From assembly GCA_026770615.1 (NCBI GenBank), contig MU631405.1, positions 67,125 to 112,900 of the forward strand: a stretch of DNA of 45,776 bases, in the 5' to 3' direction. The DNA is from Pavlovales sp. CCMP2436. Lineage: Eukaryota; Haptophyta; Pavlovophyceae; Pavlovales. Below, in pieces: positions 1-9,591 of the stretch. How positions within the stretch are numbered: the stretch's first letter is position 1; every line of letters starts with the position of its first letter. Both the position numbers and the translations under genes were made by a program. Below the pieces are notes generated by a model. That model saw only the letters and a list, made by a program, of their open reading frames with translations, searched no databases and was not told the origin of the DNA.

Positions 1-110
1 TGTTCGTGTTCGTGTTCGTGTTCGTGTTCTTGTTCTTGTTCTTGATCATATCATTATTATTGTTATTATTACTGTTACTGTTATTGTGATTATTATAACC
101 ACTTCTGCGC
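1..110. repeat. Hexamer and trinucleotide microsatellites
   Basis: The first 45 bases are a TGTTCG/TGTTCT hexamer run, followed by imperfect ATT/GTT trinucleotides. No coding signal is seen. Confidence 0.85.
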
Positions 111-119
111 GGAGGGGGA

Positions 120-480
120 GGTACAAATCACAAAATATTGCTACTTCTCAGAATACTATTACTACATTAATGAAGAACAACGACAAATAATAACACTCCT
201 AGTACCCAAAAAAATTAATGAAAATCAGGGGCCCTCTGGTGTGCTCTGGTTCATAACTAAGAATACCATTACTATATGTTGGACACCAACAACAAACATC
301 AACACGCATACTCATACAAAAAAAAAGCAGGGGCCCATTGGTGTGCTGTGGCTCATAGTTCATAATTATATTACTATAATACCATTACTATATGTTGCAC
401 ACCAACAAACAACAACACTCACAGTACATAGTACTCATACAAATCAGGGGCCCTCTCACGTGCTCTGGCTCACGCGCGCG
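120..480. repeat. Degenerate ~100-bp tandem repeat
   Basis: About 3.5 copies of a unit are visible. Each contains AGGGGCCC, then GTGCTCTGGCTCATA, then ACCATTACTATATGTT, a CACCAACAA stretch and an ACTCATACAAA end. Clear unit starts lie at 226, 327 and 446, with a more decayed copy before 226. The short open frame crossing it is made by the repeat and is not a gene. Confidence 0.7.
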
Positions 481-506
481 TCGACTGCGCTCCCGTACGC
501 ACGCCT

Positions 507-775
507 CGCAAACGACCCACTCCCCTCGCGAGGTGATTATTGCTACTATTGATTGATTGATTGATTATTTATTTATTTGTATATTTATTACATAATTATA
601 AATAATTTTAGTCTTACTACTCATACTGCAAACGATCCACTCCCCTCGCGAAGTGATAGTTAGTTACTTTGATTCATGAAACAAAAAAAAATCAATATTA
701 TTACGAAAAAGATCAATGTTTTATTTTGTTATTTTTTTATTTCCTCGCAAAGGACCCATTCCTCTCGCAAGGTTG
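507..775. repeat. Three spaced copies of a ~31-bp motif
   Basis: Related copies of a motif containing GACCCACTCCCCTCGCGAGG lie at 507-537, 627-657 and 745-775, about 120 bp apart in AT-rich sequence. They look like a decayed tandem array. No function is apparent. Confidence 0.6.
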
Positions 776-1194
776 ACTCTGCACTCATCTCATAATCTAT
801 GTGATAATAATCTACATAATAATATAAACGATTATTAGACTCCCTCTGCGCGCGGGCCAACGCGCTCTGCGCCAACATTTCAAAAGAGAGTGACGACACC
901 CAGAGAAACGACGAGAGACAGGTTTTTTTTGTTTTTTTTTTTCTCATGGCGCAATACAATTATATGTTCGCAGCTGAAGGGGAGTACGTCGTGCAACACC
1001 TGTTGAATAAGGAAACGTTAGATTTCGCGCAGCGTAATGCCGCGTAAAGAGGGATAAAGTAAACCCCTCCCCCCACTTACGTAACAGTATTTATATTAAA
1101 AGAAAGAAGAAGAAAAAAAGGAAAATGCGAAAAAAAAGTAGGTTGCCAAACACGCGCGCGGCGCTCGCCGCTGTTCGAGCATTCACGTTACAGT
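776..1194. other. AT-rich, non-coding stretch
   Basis: Mostly homopolymer runs (T9-10, A8) and purine-rich low complexity, with short GC islands near 840-870 and 1150-1180. Short open frames here lack codon bias. I see no gene. Confidence 0.5.
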
Positions 1195-1369
1195 ATCTAC
1201 ATACATACATACATAAAAATACATAAAAATACATACATATACATACATACATGCGTATACATGCATACATACATACATACATACATACATATAAATATCG
1301 TCGTTATGAATCGACGTCGATGAGAGGTCGAATGAGTGGAATAAATTACACCATACATATATATATATA

Positions 1370-1439
<70 letters not shown>

Positions 1440-1590
1440 TATATATATATATAATATATATATGTATGTATGTATATGTGTGTGTGTGTTTGTTCATATA
1501 TACATATGAACATGTATATATACATGCACAAACTACTACTACTACTAATAATAATAATAGTAGTAGTAGTAATAATAATAATAATAATAC
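1195..1590. repeat. CATA, TA, TGTA and AAT microsatellite block
   Basis: Successive simple repeats: CATACATA to about 1290, (TA)n at about 1357-1465, TGTA/TGTG to about 1495, and ACT/AAT/AGT trinucleotides at about 1530-1590. Open frames here encode only Ile/Tyr or Thr/His strings and are artefacts. Confidence 0.9.
1302..1346 (+). repeat. Dispersed 'GTTATGAA...GAGAGGTCG...GGAATAAA' motif, copy 1
   Basis: A 45-bp copy of a motif that recurs at 9592-9634, 9981-10020 (-), 34719-34758 (-) and as both arms of the palindrome at 36626-36689. As in the minus-strand copy at 34719, it leads into a (TA)n microsatellite on the side of its AATAAA end. Confidence 0.65.
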
Positions 1591-1595
1591 CTTAG

Positions 1596-2791
1596 GTCAA
1601 GCGCGTGTGTGGCGCTTGCCCGCTGTTCGTGCATGTGCCCGACACCACCGTGCTGGAAGTGGAGGACGTCGAGGAGGATGTCAAATTCGAGTGCGTTTTG
1701 TTAATCGGATGTAAATTACAAATATTTTGTCGTTCTTATCAAAATTTTATACGTATATATTAGACTATCTCTCTGTAAATTTGTATGAAATATTGACATT
1801 GCAAAATATTATAATTTTGTACGGCCTGTGCGCAGCTGCGGCACGCGGCACGAGGGCAGGGCACTCGAGCTCACTTACAGCTCAGGCTGGAAACCAGGCG
1901 AGTTGGTCGTGGCGCACGTGGACACGATGGTGGCGCTGGTCGGCTACAGACCCGCAAGCGAGCTGAGCCGCGAGTTGCAGGTCCTTTTTTCCCTTTTCCC
2001 CCCTTTTTTTGCTGCAGGTTCATTTTTTCTTTTTTCTTTCTGTGCTACAGTTTCCTTTTTCAAAGCTTTTTCAAAGGAGTGTTATCGTTCTGTTTATCAT
2101 GATGTGTGTATGTGGGTGGGTGGGTGAGTGTGGGCGGGTGAGTGTGGCTGTGGCTGTAGGTGTGGGTGTGAGTGTGGGTGTGGGTGTGGATGTTACATCA
2201 GGGCCACACCCTGAATCCCTCAAACCCATGTAGTACATCACTAACTCAGATAATGTTTCACCTGCACGCCTCAACTGCTACCATGCTGCTTGATGTTTAA
2301 AAAAAAAATGACGGCGTTACCGGAGGTAATTCTGATTGGCTAATACTTACGTCTTAATATAAATCGTTTAGCTGCCATGCTGCCGGCAAGTTTCTTGTTA
2401 CACTCATTATCATTACAACTGGCACAATTAGTGTAACTATGATGATGGTGATGATGATGATGATGATGATGTTGTTAGTAATAGTATCTCACTCCAACCC
2501 TCCCCCCCCTCGCCCTCCCCCCCTATTAATCAGGTGCACCTCTGCTACGCGTCCGAGGGTCCGATGAAGCTCGCAGCCTCGCTTCTCGCCGCTTCCGCCG
2601 GAGGGGGCGACTGCATGTCGCAGGCCGCGCCGGGCGTTGGCACTCTCCTCACGCCCGAACCGAACTTCTTCGTCCTCGGCTCGAAGTCTTACGGGCGCAA
2701 CCCCTCGTTCCTGCTGAGGGTCGGTTTCGCGCAGGCGGCGCTTGTGGCAGGGCTGCTCGCTAAAACTGCCGTGGCTCAGAGCGCTCCCTGA
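1596..2791 (+). CDS. FAD/NAD(P)-binding flavoprotein, 3' exons (partial gene)
   Basis: The best-supported exons are about 1855-1980 and 2534-2791 (TGA at 2789). They are joined by a GT-AG intron at 1981-2533 whose phase-0 splice gives ...[17 protein letters not shown]... . The joined sequence has the C-terminal signature of a conserved flavin oxidoreductase family: a [20 protein letters not shown] block, an [11 protein letters not shown] block, a GGDC block, and [16 protein letters not shown] followed by FLLRVGF. The N-terminal FAD and NAD(P) Rossmann motifs are not in the window, so only the C-terminal part is present. A further possible exon, 1596-1694, reads [14 protein letters not shown] and splices in phase 0 with an acceptor before 1855; it is less certain. 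The intron carries GT-rich and ATG microsatellites. The substrate cannot be told from the sequence. Confidence 0.65.
2101..2475. repeat. GT-rich and ATG microsatellites inside an intron
   Basis: GTGTGG/GTGGCT repeats at about 2103-2200 and (ATG)n at about 2441-2472, both inside the intron of the flavoprotein gene. Confidence 0.8.
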
Positions 2792-3161
2792 GCAGCGAAG
2801 GCGATGCGGCTTGCACTCGTCGTCCAGCGTGACTTCTGACTACTTGCGCCCAACCGCCTCAGCACTTCATTCAGCTTCGTTTGTTAGTCCGTAGTTATAA
2901 GTGTAGAAGATATCTTATATTTATATGCGTGTGTGTACAACGTAACTTAATTTAATATGCTATAATTCATTACATTGTATTGAATTATTTGAAGTGAACC
3001 TAAGAACAACGTCCACTTGCGCCCAATGACCTGCGTGCATCTGCGCGCGGATTAAGCCAGCCAACTAGGAGATGCACTGTATTCATTCAGCTCCCGTACA
3101 TCATGACATGAGCAAGGTGCGTGCACCCCGAGACTGAGACTGGCATTGAATCAAGCCGTTC
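2792..3161. other. 3' flank between convergent genes
   Basis: AT-rich from about 2880 to 3000, with no convincing coding frame. It probably holds the 3' untranslated regions of the flavoprotein gene (+) and the F-box-like gene (-), which converge here. Confidence 0.4.
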
Positions 3162-3195
3162 GGCATGATAACTGGATGCATTCAGTTATCATGCC
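3162..3195. repeat. Perfect 13-bp inverted repeat over a stop codon
   Basis: The arms GGCATGATAACTG (3162-3174) and CAGTTATCATGCC (3183-3195) are perfect complements around an 8-nt spacer containing ATGCAT. The TGA stop of the minus-strand F-box-like gene (3182-3184) lies at the edge of the right arm. Confidence 0.9.
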
Positions 3196-4426
3196 AGGGC
3201 GCTGCAGCCTGCTGACTGATTGCCAGGCTTGCCATCATCTGTGCGACCAGCGCAAATCCTTGCATCCCCGGGCAGCACTCGCGCCACATCCCGCTGGCGC
3301 AGTTCACGCACACTTTCGAGTTGCCACAGAGCTGGAGCAGGCATAGGCAGCGCGCGAGCGCGCCAGAGCTCACGCAGGCATCACAGAGTTTCTCGTCGCA
3401 GTAGTCGCAGGGTTCGATCCCGTACGAGCTTGCGATGCAGCGCGAGCACACAAACTCGCCGCACCTGCCGCAGCTCACTCCTGCCGCCTCTCTAGCAGCC
3501 GTAGCCTCCTCCTCGTCGCAGCTCCCGCAGATGTATCGCTCGCACTGCGAGCAGAGACAACAGTCGTAATCATCATCGTCCTCCGCACAGGGCCCACAGC
3601 GCGTCTCGTAGCAGACCTCGCACGAGGGGCCGCAGCAATCGTAGCAGAGTTCCTGCAGGAAGGCAGAGGAGAAGGAGAGGGGGGCAGTAGTGGGATCCTC
3701 GCGTGCAGGAAGGCAGGGGGGGGGAGGGGGGCAGTAGTGGGGTCCTACCTCGTAGCAATTCTCGCATATGTGTGTCGTGTCAACTTTGGTACACGCCGAA
3801 CATTTGCTGATGTCAATCTCGCATACGCCGTCATCTGCTTGCACCAGCTCGTGGATCGCATCGAGCTGGGACGCGGTGACCTGGCAGCCGTCAATCTCCA
3901 CTTCGCGGAGCGCCACCAGGCTCGGCGGGAGCGCTGCGATGATGTCCGCACCAGACAACATGGGCGATGTGAGGACGAGGCGCTTCAGCCCCGAAGCGTG
4001 CTTGAGTAGCCGCAGCGCCGCCGATGTGATCGTCGACCCGCCACCCACAAAAAGGACCTCAAGGCGGTCACCTGCGCGCCCGAGGAGGGCGTCGAGCTGC
4101 CCGTCGGAGAGCGATTTGGAGCCGTGGTTGTAGGGGATGATGATTTGACGCCACAGGTCGGGGTCAGCGAGGCCGGCCGCGCGCCAGGTGGCCGAGACGA
4201 AAAGAGCGACGCAGCGCGCACGCGTGGTCGGCAGAAAGCGCATGATCGTGCGGATGCAGTCGTCCTCCTCGAGCGCAGCATGCATGAGCGGCAGTGTGGC
4301 AGTGCCCCCGCCACTGCCGCCCAACGCATCTTCGCGCGGCTCGGCGCCCACCCGGCTGGCCTCGGCCTGCGATGGCGGTAGCGCAGCGTCGCACGGCTCG
4401 GCGCCCGTGCTGGCCTCGGCCTGCAT
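3182..4426 (-). CDS. F-box/LRR-like protein with Cys-rich C-terminus
   Basis: Spliced length is about 382 aa, from an ATG at 4426 (MQAEAS...) to TGA at 3182. The frame stays open upstream to 4813, but that part has no family-like sequence, so the internal Met is preferred. After an acidic Ala/Gly-rich leader comes an F-box-like helix set (DDCIRTIMRFLP...FVSATWRAAGLADPDLW), then leucine-rich-repeat-like turns (LKRLVLTSPMLSG, LREVEIDGCQVTA). The last 170 residues or so are packed with CxxC pairs (CENCYE, CYDCC, CEVC, CSQC, CGRC, CDYC), suggesting several zinc sites of B-box/RING-like spacing. One intron (3653-3748) is removed. F-box proteins usually recruit substrates to SCF ubiquitin ligases; that role is inferred. 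No close family member is recognised for the Cys-rich part. Confidence 0.65.
   Translation of the reverse strand: MQAEASTGAEPCDAALPPSQAEASRVGAEPREDALGGSGGGTATLPLMHAALEEDDCIRTIMRFLPTTRARCVALFVSATWRAAGLADPDLWRQIIIPYNHGSKSLSDGQLDALLGRAGDRLEVLFVGGGSTITSAALRLLKHASGLKRLVLTSPMLSGADIIAALPPSLVALREVEIDGCQVTASQLDAIHELVQADDGVCEIDISKCSACTKVDTTHICENCYEVGPHYCPPPPPCLPAREDPTTAPLSFSSAFLQELCYDCCGPSCEVCYETRCGPCAEDDDDYDCCLCSQCERYICGSCDEEEATAAREAAGVSCGRCGEFVCSRCIASSYGIEPCDYCDEKLCDACVSSGALARCLCLLQLCGNSKVCVNCASGMWRECCPGMQGFALVAQMMASLAISQQAAAPWHDN
3653..3748 (-). other. 96-nt phase-0 intron without stop codons
   Basis: On the minus strand, GAG|GTAGGACC...TTCCTGCAG|GAACTC. The intron is 32 codons long with no in-frame stop, so retention would add 32 Pro-rich residues inside the Cys-rich domain. 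Internally it is a near-duplicate of a CCCACTACTGCCCCCCTC...TGCCTTCCTGCA unit; only the second copy ends in AG. Confidence 0.7.
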
Positions 4427-4895
4427 GCGAGAGTGCGGCGGCGGCAGCGCGGTAGGCCGGAGCGGTAGGCCAAAGTTAGTTATCTTTATATAAAAGCAAC
4501 TAAGTTGCAGCGGCATAACGCAAACCACTACTAATTTGGAGCCAAATCTCTGACCGGCATTCCAGCTCAGGCCCTTGTTCCAGCCACTGCGTGGGCACGA
4601 GACGTTGAAGTGGGAGAGGAGCCGTGCACCCCCGCTTGTCGTAGTTGCGCGCGCGCTTGAGCTGGAGGAGCAGCGTCTGGCAACTCCCCCATTATTGCGA
4701 CCCCGTGCGCTTTCCGCGCCCCGCCGCGCCTCGCGACTGGGGGCCAGGTGAGGACCGTGCCCCCTGCATGTTAGCCGTACTTGGGTTCGCCACAGAATAT
4801 TTAACTCGTCCATGTTTAAAAGCTAACTAACTTGTATGCCCGAGAGCAGCAGCGGCTGGCCCAGCTGGCCTGCATATGAGAGCGGCAGCGGGGGC
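4427..4895. other. Upstream flank of the F-box-like gene
   Basis: No independent gene seen. The minus strand stays open to 4813 but reads low-complexity Arg/Ser/Ala. The likely promoter and 5' leader of the gene at 3182-4426 fall here. Confidence 0.35.
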
Positions 4896-5190
4896 CATAT
4901 GTGTAAGTTTCTAGATAGTTATGTGTAAGTTTCTAGATATTTAAACGTCCGTCCCCGGGAGGATCGCACTGGAAAAGAGCGTTGAAAAACACTCAAAACC
5001 AGGGATCCATACCGGGCACACGGATACCGTCCCCACCGCTGATCAGGTCAGACACACGACATTTGACGATTCTCGACTGGTGTGCTGATCGACCGTCGCT
5101 GCATCTCCCCCAGCGCCTCTGGAAAGGAAGTCCATCTGTGAGCGCGGCACACCTTCGCGAATCACAAACATTACTTCAACTCGTCATATA
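4896..5190 (-). mobile_element. LINE fragment 1 (3' end only)
   Basis: Matches the 3' untranslated end shared by the pieces at 10597, 22497 and 25569, including CGTCCGTCCCCGGGAGGATC, GAGCACACGGATACCGTCCC-type sequence and GATCAG...ACACGACATTTGACGA. The element reads on the minus strand and ends at about 4896. Its last block, GTGTAAGTTTCTAGAT on the plus strand, occurs twice in tandem (about 4899 and 4921). Confidence 0.8.
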
Positions 5191-5194
5191 AAAT

Positions 5195-5252
5195 AACTCA
5201 GACCAGCCCAACTTCAAAGACAGTTAGACGCCAGCTTGGATCCCTAGCAGTA
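5195..5252 (+). mobile_element. SINE-like family S, truncated copy with 9-bp TSD
   Basis: The 58-bp insert ends in GTTAGACGCCAGCTTGGATCC and CTAGCAG-type sequence, the fixed end of family S. It is flanked by the direct repeat ATATAAAAT at 5186-5194 and 5253-5261. The 5' side is truncated relative to the 272-bp copy at 31207-31478. Confidence 0.7.
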
Positions 5253-5261
5253 ATATAAAAT

Positions 5262-5539
5262 CGGGAACTAGAGTAATTGATACCAGCTGAGTATCACGCG
5301 TATCCTTATATTATGCATAGGGCTTCAATGAGGGCTCGTTGCTACTCTATTGCTGATAACACGTGGGCCTCTCACCGCTCAATGTTCATAATGTATTTAT
5401 GAAATTATTGTTAGCGGCTCAGCATGGTTCAACGGGTGGTGTTCACTCACTGCCTTATGAAGTACTCAGCAATCGTTGTCGTACGCACCAAAATAAGTTG
5501 ACAGAAGCAGGCGATCGTGTCGAAGAGCCAAGGCTCGCT
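5262..5539. other. Repeat-derived spacer
   Basis: No gene. At about 5408-5436 it carries TTAGCGGCTCAGCATGGTTC, a short block repeated at about 10528-10555 and, inverted, at about 21505-21532. Confidence 0.45.
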
Positions 5540-5705
5540 CAAGTTGATGAGCATTCATCATCCCAGCTGATCATCCACCACTTCTACCATAGTTCTCCAC
5601 TTCGGCCTAATGCGCAGGACTAGGAGCCTGCGTCGGAGCGCTACTAAGATCAGCTTGACTTGAGCATGATACACCGCCAGCCAGAACCCCCTTCATTAAT
5701 ATACA
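5540..5705 (-). mobile_element. SINE-like family C, copy a
   Basis: Reverse complement of 6335-6470. Shared blocks include TACTACGC-type flank, AGGAGCCTGCGTCGGAGCGC, GATCAGCTTGACTT and CCAGCCAGAACCCCC followed by ATTAATATA. The ATTAATATA end is constant among copies and the other end varies. Confidence 0.7.
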
Positions 5706-5924
5706 GGCGTTCACCGGCGCCGACGTTTTCACCTCCCCCCCTCTATGGGAATGCATCAGCAGGGTGCATCTGAAATTGAGCCTGGGATTGGATCAAGCCA
5801 TTACAGGCAGGCTAAAAATCAGTCAGTAGGCCAGAGGCCCCGGGTGTCAGCGTCTGAGCGTCACTCTGTTGAGCTTTAGTGTCGTCACCTTGCGGTGGTA
5901 CCTTTAATTTTTGATTTCACAAGC

Positions 5925-6325
5925 GTTTTCAGCGCGTCCGACTCGAGATACAATGAATCAATTCTGTCGGGATTTCCGACATATCAAGTTTTGGACAGCC
6001 AAAGCGGATAATGATTTGGCAACTTTGTCGAACTTAAAGTTACTAAGTATCTGACCATCGTTGCTGACTCACAGGGCTTCCATGTGACAAATTTTCTCTG
6101 TGGGCTGTATCCTGCCGGATCGGAAGTATTTTCTCATTTCTGAGCGGCCAGGCTAACGCTAAAAAATCGCTTACATTGGCGCCGTGCCGTCCTGTGAGGT
6201 GGAGTCTGCAGGCGGCCGTCTAATCAAATAATGGAAATCCCGATTTTTGTTTTGATGGCGACAGCGGCTCTTCAGATAGTTTGCCAAAGCCTTGCTACGT
6301 AAAATATTGTCACCAACTTTGCTGC
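5925..6325 (+). repeat. Dispersed repeat D, copy 1
   Basis: About 400 bp whose reverse complement recurs at 21595-22025. Matching blocks include GACGCGCTGAAAACGC, TGACTCACAGGG, GATCGGAAGTATTTTC-type sequence, TGGCGACAGCGGCTCTTCAGATAGTTTGCC-like sequence and GCTGCATACACAA. Neither copy has a convincing coding frame. It abuts family C copy b. Confidence 0.65.
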
Positions 6326-6334
6326 ATACACAAT

Positions 6335-7100
6335 ATATTAATGTAGGGGGGTTCGGGCTGGCAGTACGTTTCAAGTTCAAGTCAGGCTGATCTAAGCGCT
6401 CCGACGCAGGCTCCTACGCGCTACGCCGAAGTGGGGAGCTGGTAGAAGTGGTGGACGATGAGGAAGCCGTAAACAAAGCGCTAGAGTCGCTGCGCAACGC
6501 GGGGCCGCCCGACAGTGCACGAGCAAGCGAGTCCATTGGTGATCCCACCGGTGACGTATCGCTGAGAAGCGATGGGGTTTTGAATGTCGAGAACTCGTTT
6601 GCGCGTGCAGGGCGCGGGCCGCAGCGCGGGGGCGCGGTGGAAGGACTGGTTGAAGAGGGAGCCGAAGGAGCCGAGACGTCGAGCGCGAGCGAGTCCACTT
6701 GATGGCGGGTTTGGGTTTTGAATGCCGTGAACTTGTTCGCGCGCGCATGGCGCGAGCAACCGCGCGGAGGCGCGGTGGAAGGACTAGTTGAAGAAGGAGC
6801 AAAGGAGCCAAACGAGGCCGTCCGGCCGAGCGCGAGCGAGCGAGTTCATTGGTGGTCTCACCGTCGGCGTGTCGCTAGGAAGCGACGGGGTTTTGAATGC
6901 CGTGAACTCGTTCGTGCGTGCGGAGCGCGGGCTGCAGCGCGGGGGCGCGTTGGAAGGACTGGTTGAAGAAGGAGCCGAATGAGCCGAGACGTCGAGCGCG
7001 TGCGAGTCCACTTGATGGCGGGTTTGGGTTTTGAATGCCGTGAACTTGTTCGCGCGCGCATGGCGCGAGCAACCGCGCGGAGGCGCGGTGGATGAGGTAG
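6335..7100 (+). mobile_element. SINE-like family C, copy b, with ~155-bp internal tandem repeats
   Basis: Starts with TTAATGTAGGGGGGTTCGGG at about 6338. From about 6570 to 7095 it holds four versions of a unit containing GGGTTTTGAATG, GAACTCGTT/GAACTTGTT, CGCGGTGGAAGGACTGGTTG and GAGCGAGTCCA. The first 320 bp are almost identical to 9653-9977. Several overlapping open frames run on both strands because the repeat lacks stops; I do not regard them as genes. Confidence 0.7.
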
Positions 7101-7518
7101 TAGATGAAGCGTCCGTGATGAAGGTGGCCGATAGCAGTGCGTACAACAGCTTTGCGAGGCAGCTCATCGGGCTGCCTCGCAAGCGGGCAGCGCGATCCGG
7201 CCGTTGTAGGATGGCGAAGAAATTAATATATGCTTCACACAACATCGTCATCAATTATATAAGTTTGGCCAAACTTTTAAATGTTCCGGTTGAGTATAAT
7301 TTGAAGTATAAATATCAATGGCGCCCAGGTTCCAGCGCTCTGATCATTTGGCTGATGGCCCGAGGTAGCGCCACCTAACACACATGCCACCCAGAACCAG
7401 CCGCCCCCACACACGGCGCGTGGCCTGGTGGGCGCTAGCCGCGGTGGCGGCGTCCAGCGTGGGCTTGGCTAGATGATGGGGTGGGTACGACGACCCTCTT
7501 CTGACACATAGCTATATG

Positions 7519-7704
7519 ACTTTAGTCGGCTGGGCCCGGCTCTTAGAAAGCCCCGCAGGGCCCCCGGGGGCCCCGCCGGAGGCGCCTATGTGACTAAAAT
7601 ATAACTAACTTGTCACATAGCCCGGGGGCCCACGGGGCCCCACGGATACCGCGGATAATCCCCGTACGTTACGCCTTTTCTAAGAGCCGGGGCTGGGCTG
7701 GCTT
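7519..7704. repeat. Nested stem-loop element (~185 bp)
   Basis: Outer arms CCGGCTCTTAGAAA (7536-7549) and TTTCTAAGAGCCGG (7677-7690) are exact complements, with imperfect pairing beyond. Inner arms CTATGTGAC (7586-7594) and GTCACATAG (7612-7620) pair, with GGGCCCCCGGGGG-type runs between. It looks like a palindromic MITE; no target duplication is obvious. Confidence 0.65.
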
Positions 7705-7724
7705 GGCCGCCAATGCGCAACATG

Positions 7725-7808
7725 TATAAATTTAGGGAGGTTCTGGCTGGCGATGTGATGAATCAAGCTAATCTTAGCGTTCTGACGCAGGCTTCGACGC
7801 GCTACATA
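7725..7808 (+). mobile_element. SINE-like family C, copy c (short)
   Basis: Contains GGGAGGTTCTGGCTGGCG, GAATCAAGCTAATCTTAGCG and TCTGACGCAGGCTTCGACGC, matching the start of copies b and d and the reverse of copies a and e. Confidence 0.6.
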
Positions 7809-7974
7809 TAATGCATTTGCATGCAGACACGAGTATAAGACTGAAAACAACGACCATTACGGTCAGTCGTCGTGGGACACGGTCGCTGGCCTGGACGCTG
7901 ACTGAAGCTGCGTCGACAGGCTCGCTCGCGTTCGTAATACAAAAGAGGCAGTGCGCGCCTCACTGCATGAGCGT

Positions 7975-8890
7975 TTACGGGTCGCCGCCAGCCATCCACA
8001 GCGGCACGTCTTCCATGGGCTTTAAAGAGTTTTGTGGCGAGGGCGGAGGCGAGTCTCCTGACTCGCCCATCGACTCGTTGTCGGGCGGCACTGGTTTTGG
8101 ATTGGACAGGCAGAGTAGCGGTGCGGCATAGGGCTGCGGGCTGTCGATGGCGGCGCTGGCCGAGTCGAGAGTGGTGCGTCGCGAAGTGATCTCCGAGAGC
8201 AGCTCGGTGCGGGCCGGCGTCGGTTTGAGCGGCACGTTGATCACGCGGTGCGCGCGCCAGCGCGACGTGACGGAGATAGTCATCGCCGGCCTACCCATCT
8301 CGGGCAGGCCCTGCTCCGGAGAGCAGCCCGAGCCGGCAAGTCCGTCGTCGGCGCCGCAGCGCGCGGAGGCAGCGTGGTTGAGCGCGCAGTCCTCGAGGAC
8401 CGCGTGCGGCCGCCCCTCCGGCCAGATGATGCGGCGGATGCGGCGAGATGCGGCCGTCTGTGGCACGCCGTGAACACGGGCCAGAGCGGCAGGAAGCGGC
8501 GGCGGCTCATCCCACGCGACTTTGAGGTTGTTGGGCACGGTTGTCGAGAAGCCATCCGCGTCCGCGCACACGCTCAAGGAGGGTGCCGTCCCGTCGTTGT
8601 TGATCTGCGTCGGCGACTCAGGCCTCGCAGCCTTGCAGTCAAGCTCCTCGTACTCCGAGCCGTCGTCGACAACGACCGTGTTGACAACCACCCCGCTGAC
8701 GCTGGCCATCGGCTCCTCCTCGGAGATGCATAGCACGCCGTCCAACTCGAAGAGGTACTGATACGCCCACGCGCAGGTAAACGGTGACGCGGTCCGCCCA
8801 GTTGGTGAAGGAGACGACGAGGAAGACCAAGCTGCCGCCGCCCGGCCACGAGAGAGTGACGGCGACCTTGCGCCGGTCGCGGCTGGGCAC
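7975..8890 (-). pseudogene. AMPK/SNF1 beta-subunit-like gene, broken in CBM48
   Basis: Reading on the minus strand, the first segment (about 8890-8770) encodes VAVTLSWPGGGSLVFLVVSF then TNWADRV, the start of a glycogen-binding CBM48 domain. The match continues in another frame from 8763 with YQYLFELDGVLCISEEEPMA and SGVVVNTVVV, the end of CBM48. About 10-15 residues normally found between these parts are missing, and the frame shifts. Downstream, EPPPLPAALARV, RPHAVLEDCALNHAAS and MTISVTSRWRAHRVINVPLK match the C-terminal ASC region that binds the kinase alpha and gamma subunits. A Ser/Pro-rich tail then runs to TAA at 7975. An acceptor-like ...GTAGAGCAG precedes 8890, so 5' exons are missing or unrecognised. 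The 25-nt GT...AG stretch at the break is too short for an ordinary intron. A decayed copy, an assembly error or an unusual splice are all possible. Confidence 0.6.
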
Positions 8891-8998
8891 GCTGCTCTAC
8901 GAATGTGGTCGGAGAGGGCGGGTGGCGCCGTAGCCGACTGTTGTGGGCGGAGGGGCCCTTGCTGACGCGGAAGCGCGAGCTGGCAGCGGGTGTCGTCT

Positions 8999-9591
8999 CC
9001 ACGCAGGGCAACATTCAATCTCCGGGACGGAACAATTCGAGAATGTATTTTAAAATGTGACAAAAATAATTACTGTAATATACAGATTTTAAAACGCCGA
9101 TTACAAGGAGGTAAAAATTACCATAGATAAAGACAGAAAAAACTCAGCCCAAGGCTGCTGGAAGGACGACCAAGGCCAACCCTTCCAGATAAAGCACGGG
9201 CTGATCCAGAAATAGGTGATATCGAGCAGCCACAGATTGCACAACAGACGCATGGCGGTCCTTGATAGATTTCAGGTGGAGGCAGGAGACCAACCTACTG
9301 CCCACCACGGCCTGCACTTTATTAGACTTGCCATCAATGACTACAACGTAAAGAAAATCTTAAAGAAGGAATCCAAGTCACCCAGATAATTACAGGCCGC
9401 TCTCCGCACCCCCAGGGTGCCGGGACCAGGCAATAGAGGCTGCGGAGGCGACGGCGACGGAGACGGAGTGTGGCTTTGGACGAGAACGTGGGCGCGTTCG
9501 ACAACTCAAAAGAATTTTTTTGTCAGAGGTGGGCCTCCAGCTTGCGCTGAAGGTTCCTGCTGGCACGGCGGATTCACTCGCGAGAGTGACG
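8999..9591. other. Intergenic region with one unexplained open frame
   Basis: AT-rich at 9040-9130. On the minus strand, 9144-9359 is a 72-codon frame without ATG containing FLYVVVIDGKSNK and CLHLKSIKDRHASVVQSVAA. It reads like an exon or a retroelement remnant, and I do not recognise it. The rest shows no gene. Confidence 0.35.

Noticed and set aside
1183..1531. Long overlapping open frames on both strands rich in Ile/Tyr/Thr/His
   Set aside because: They are translations of (TA)n and CATA microsatellites.
6392..7254. Several overlapping frames of 80-150 codons on both strands
   Set aside because: The ~155-bp repeat of family C lacks stops in many frames. Nothing resembles a protein domain, and the same frames recur with each repeat copy.
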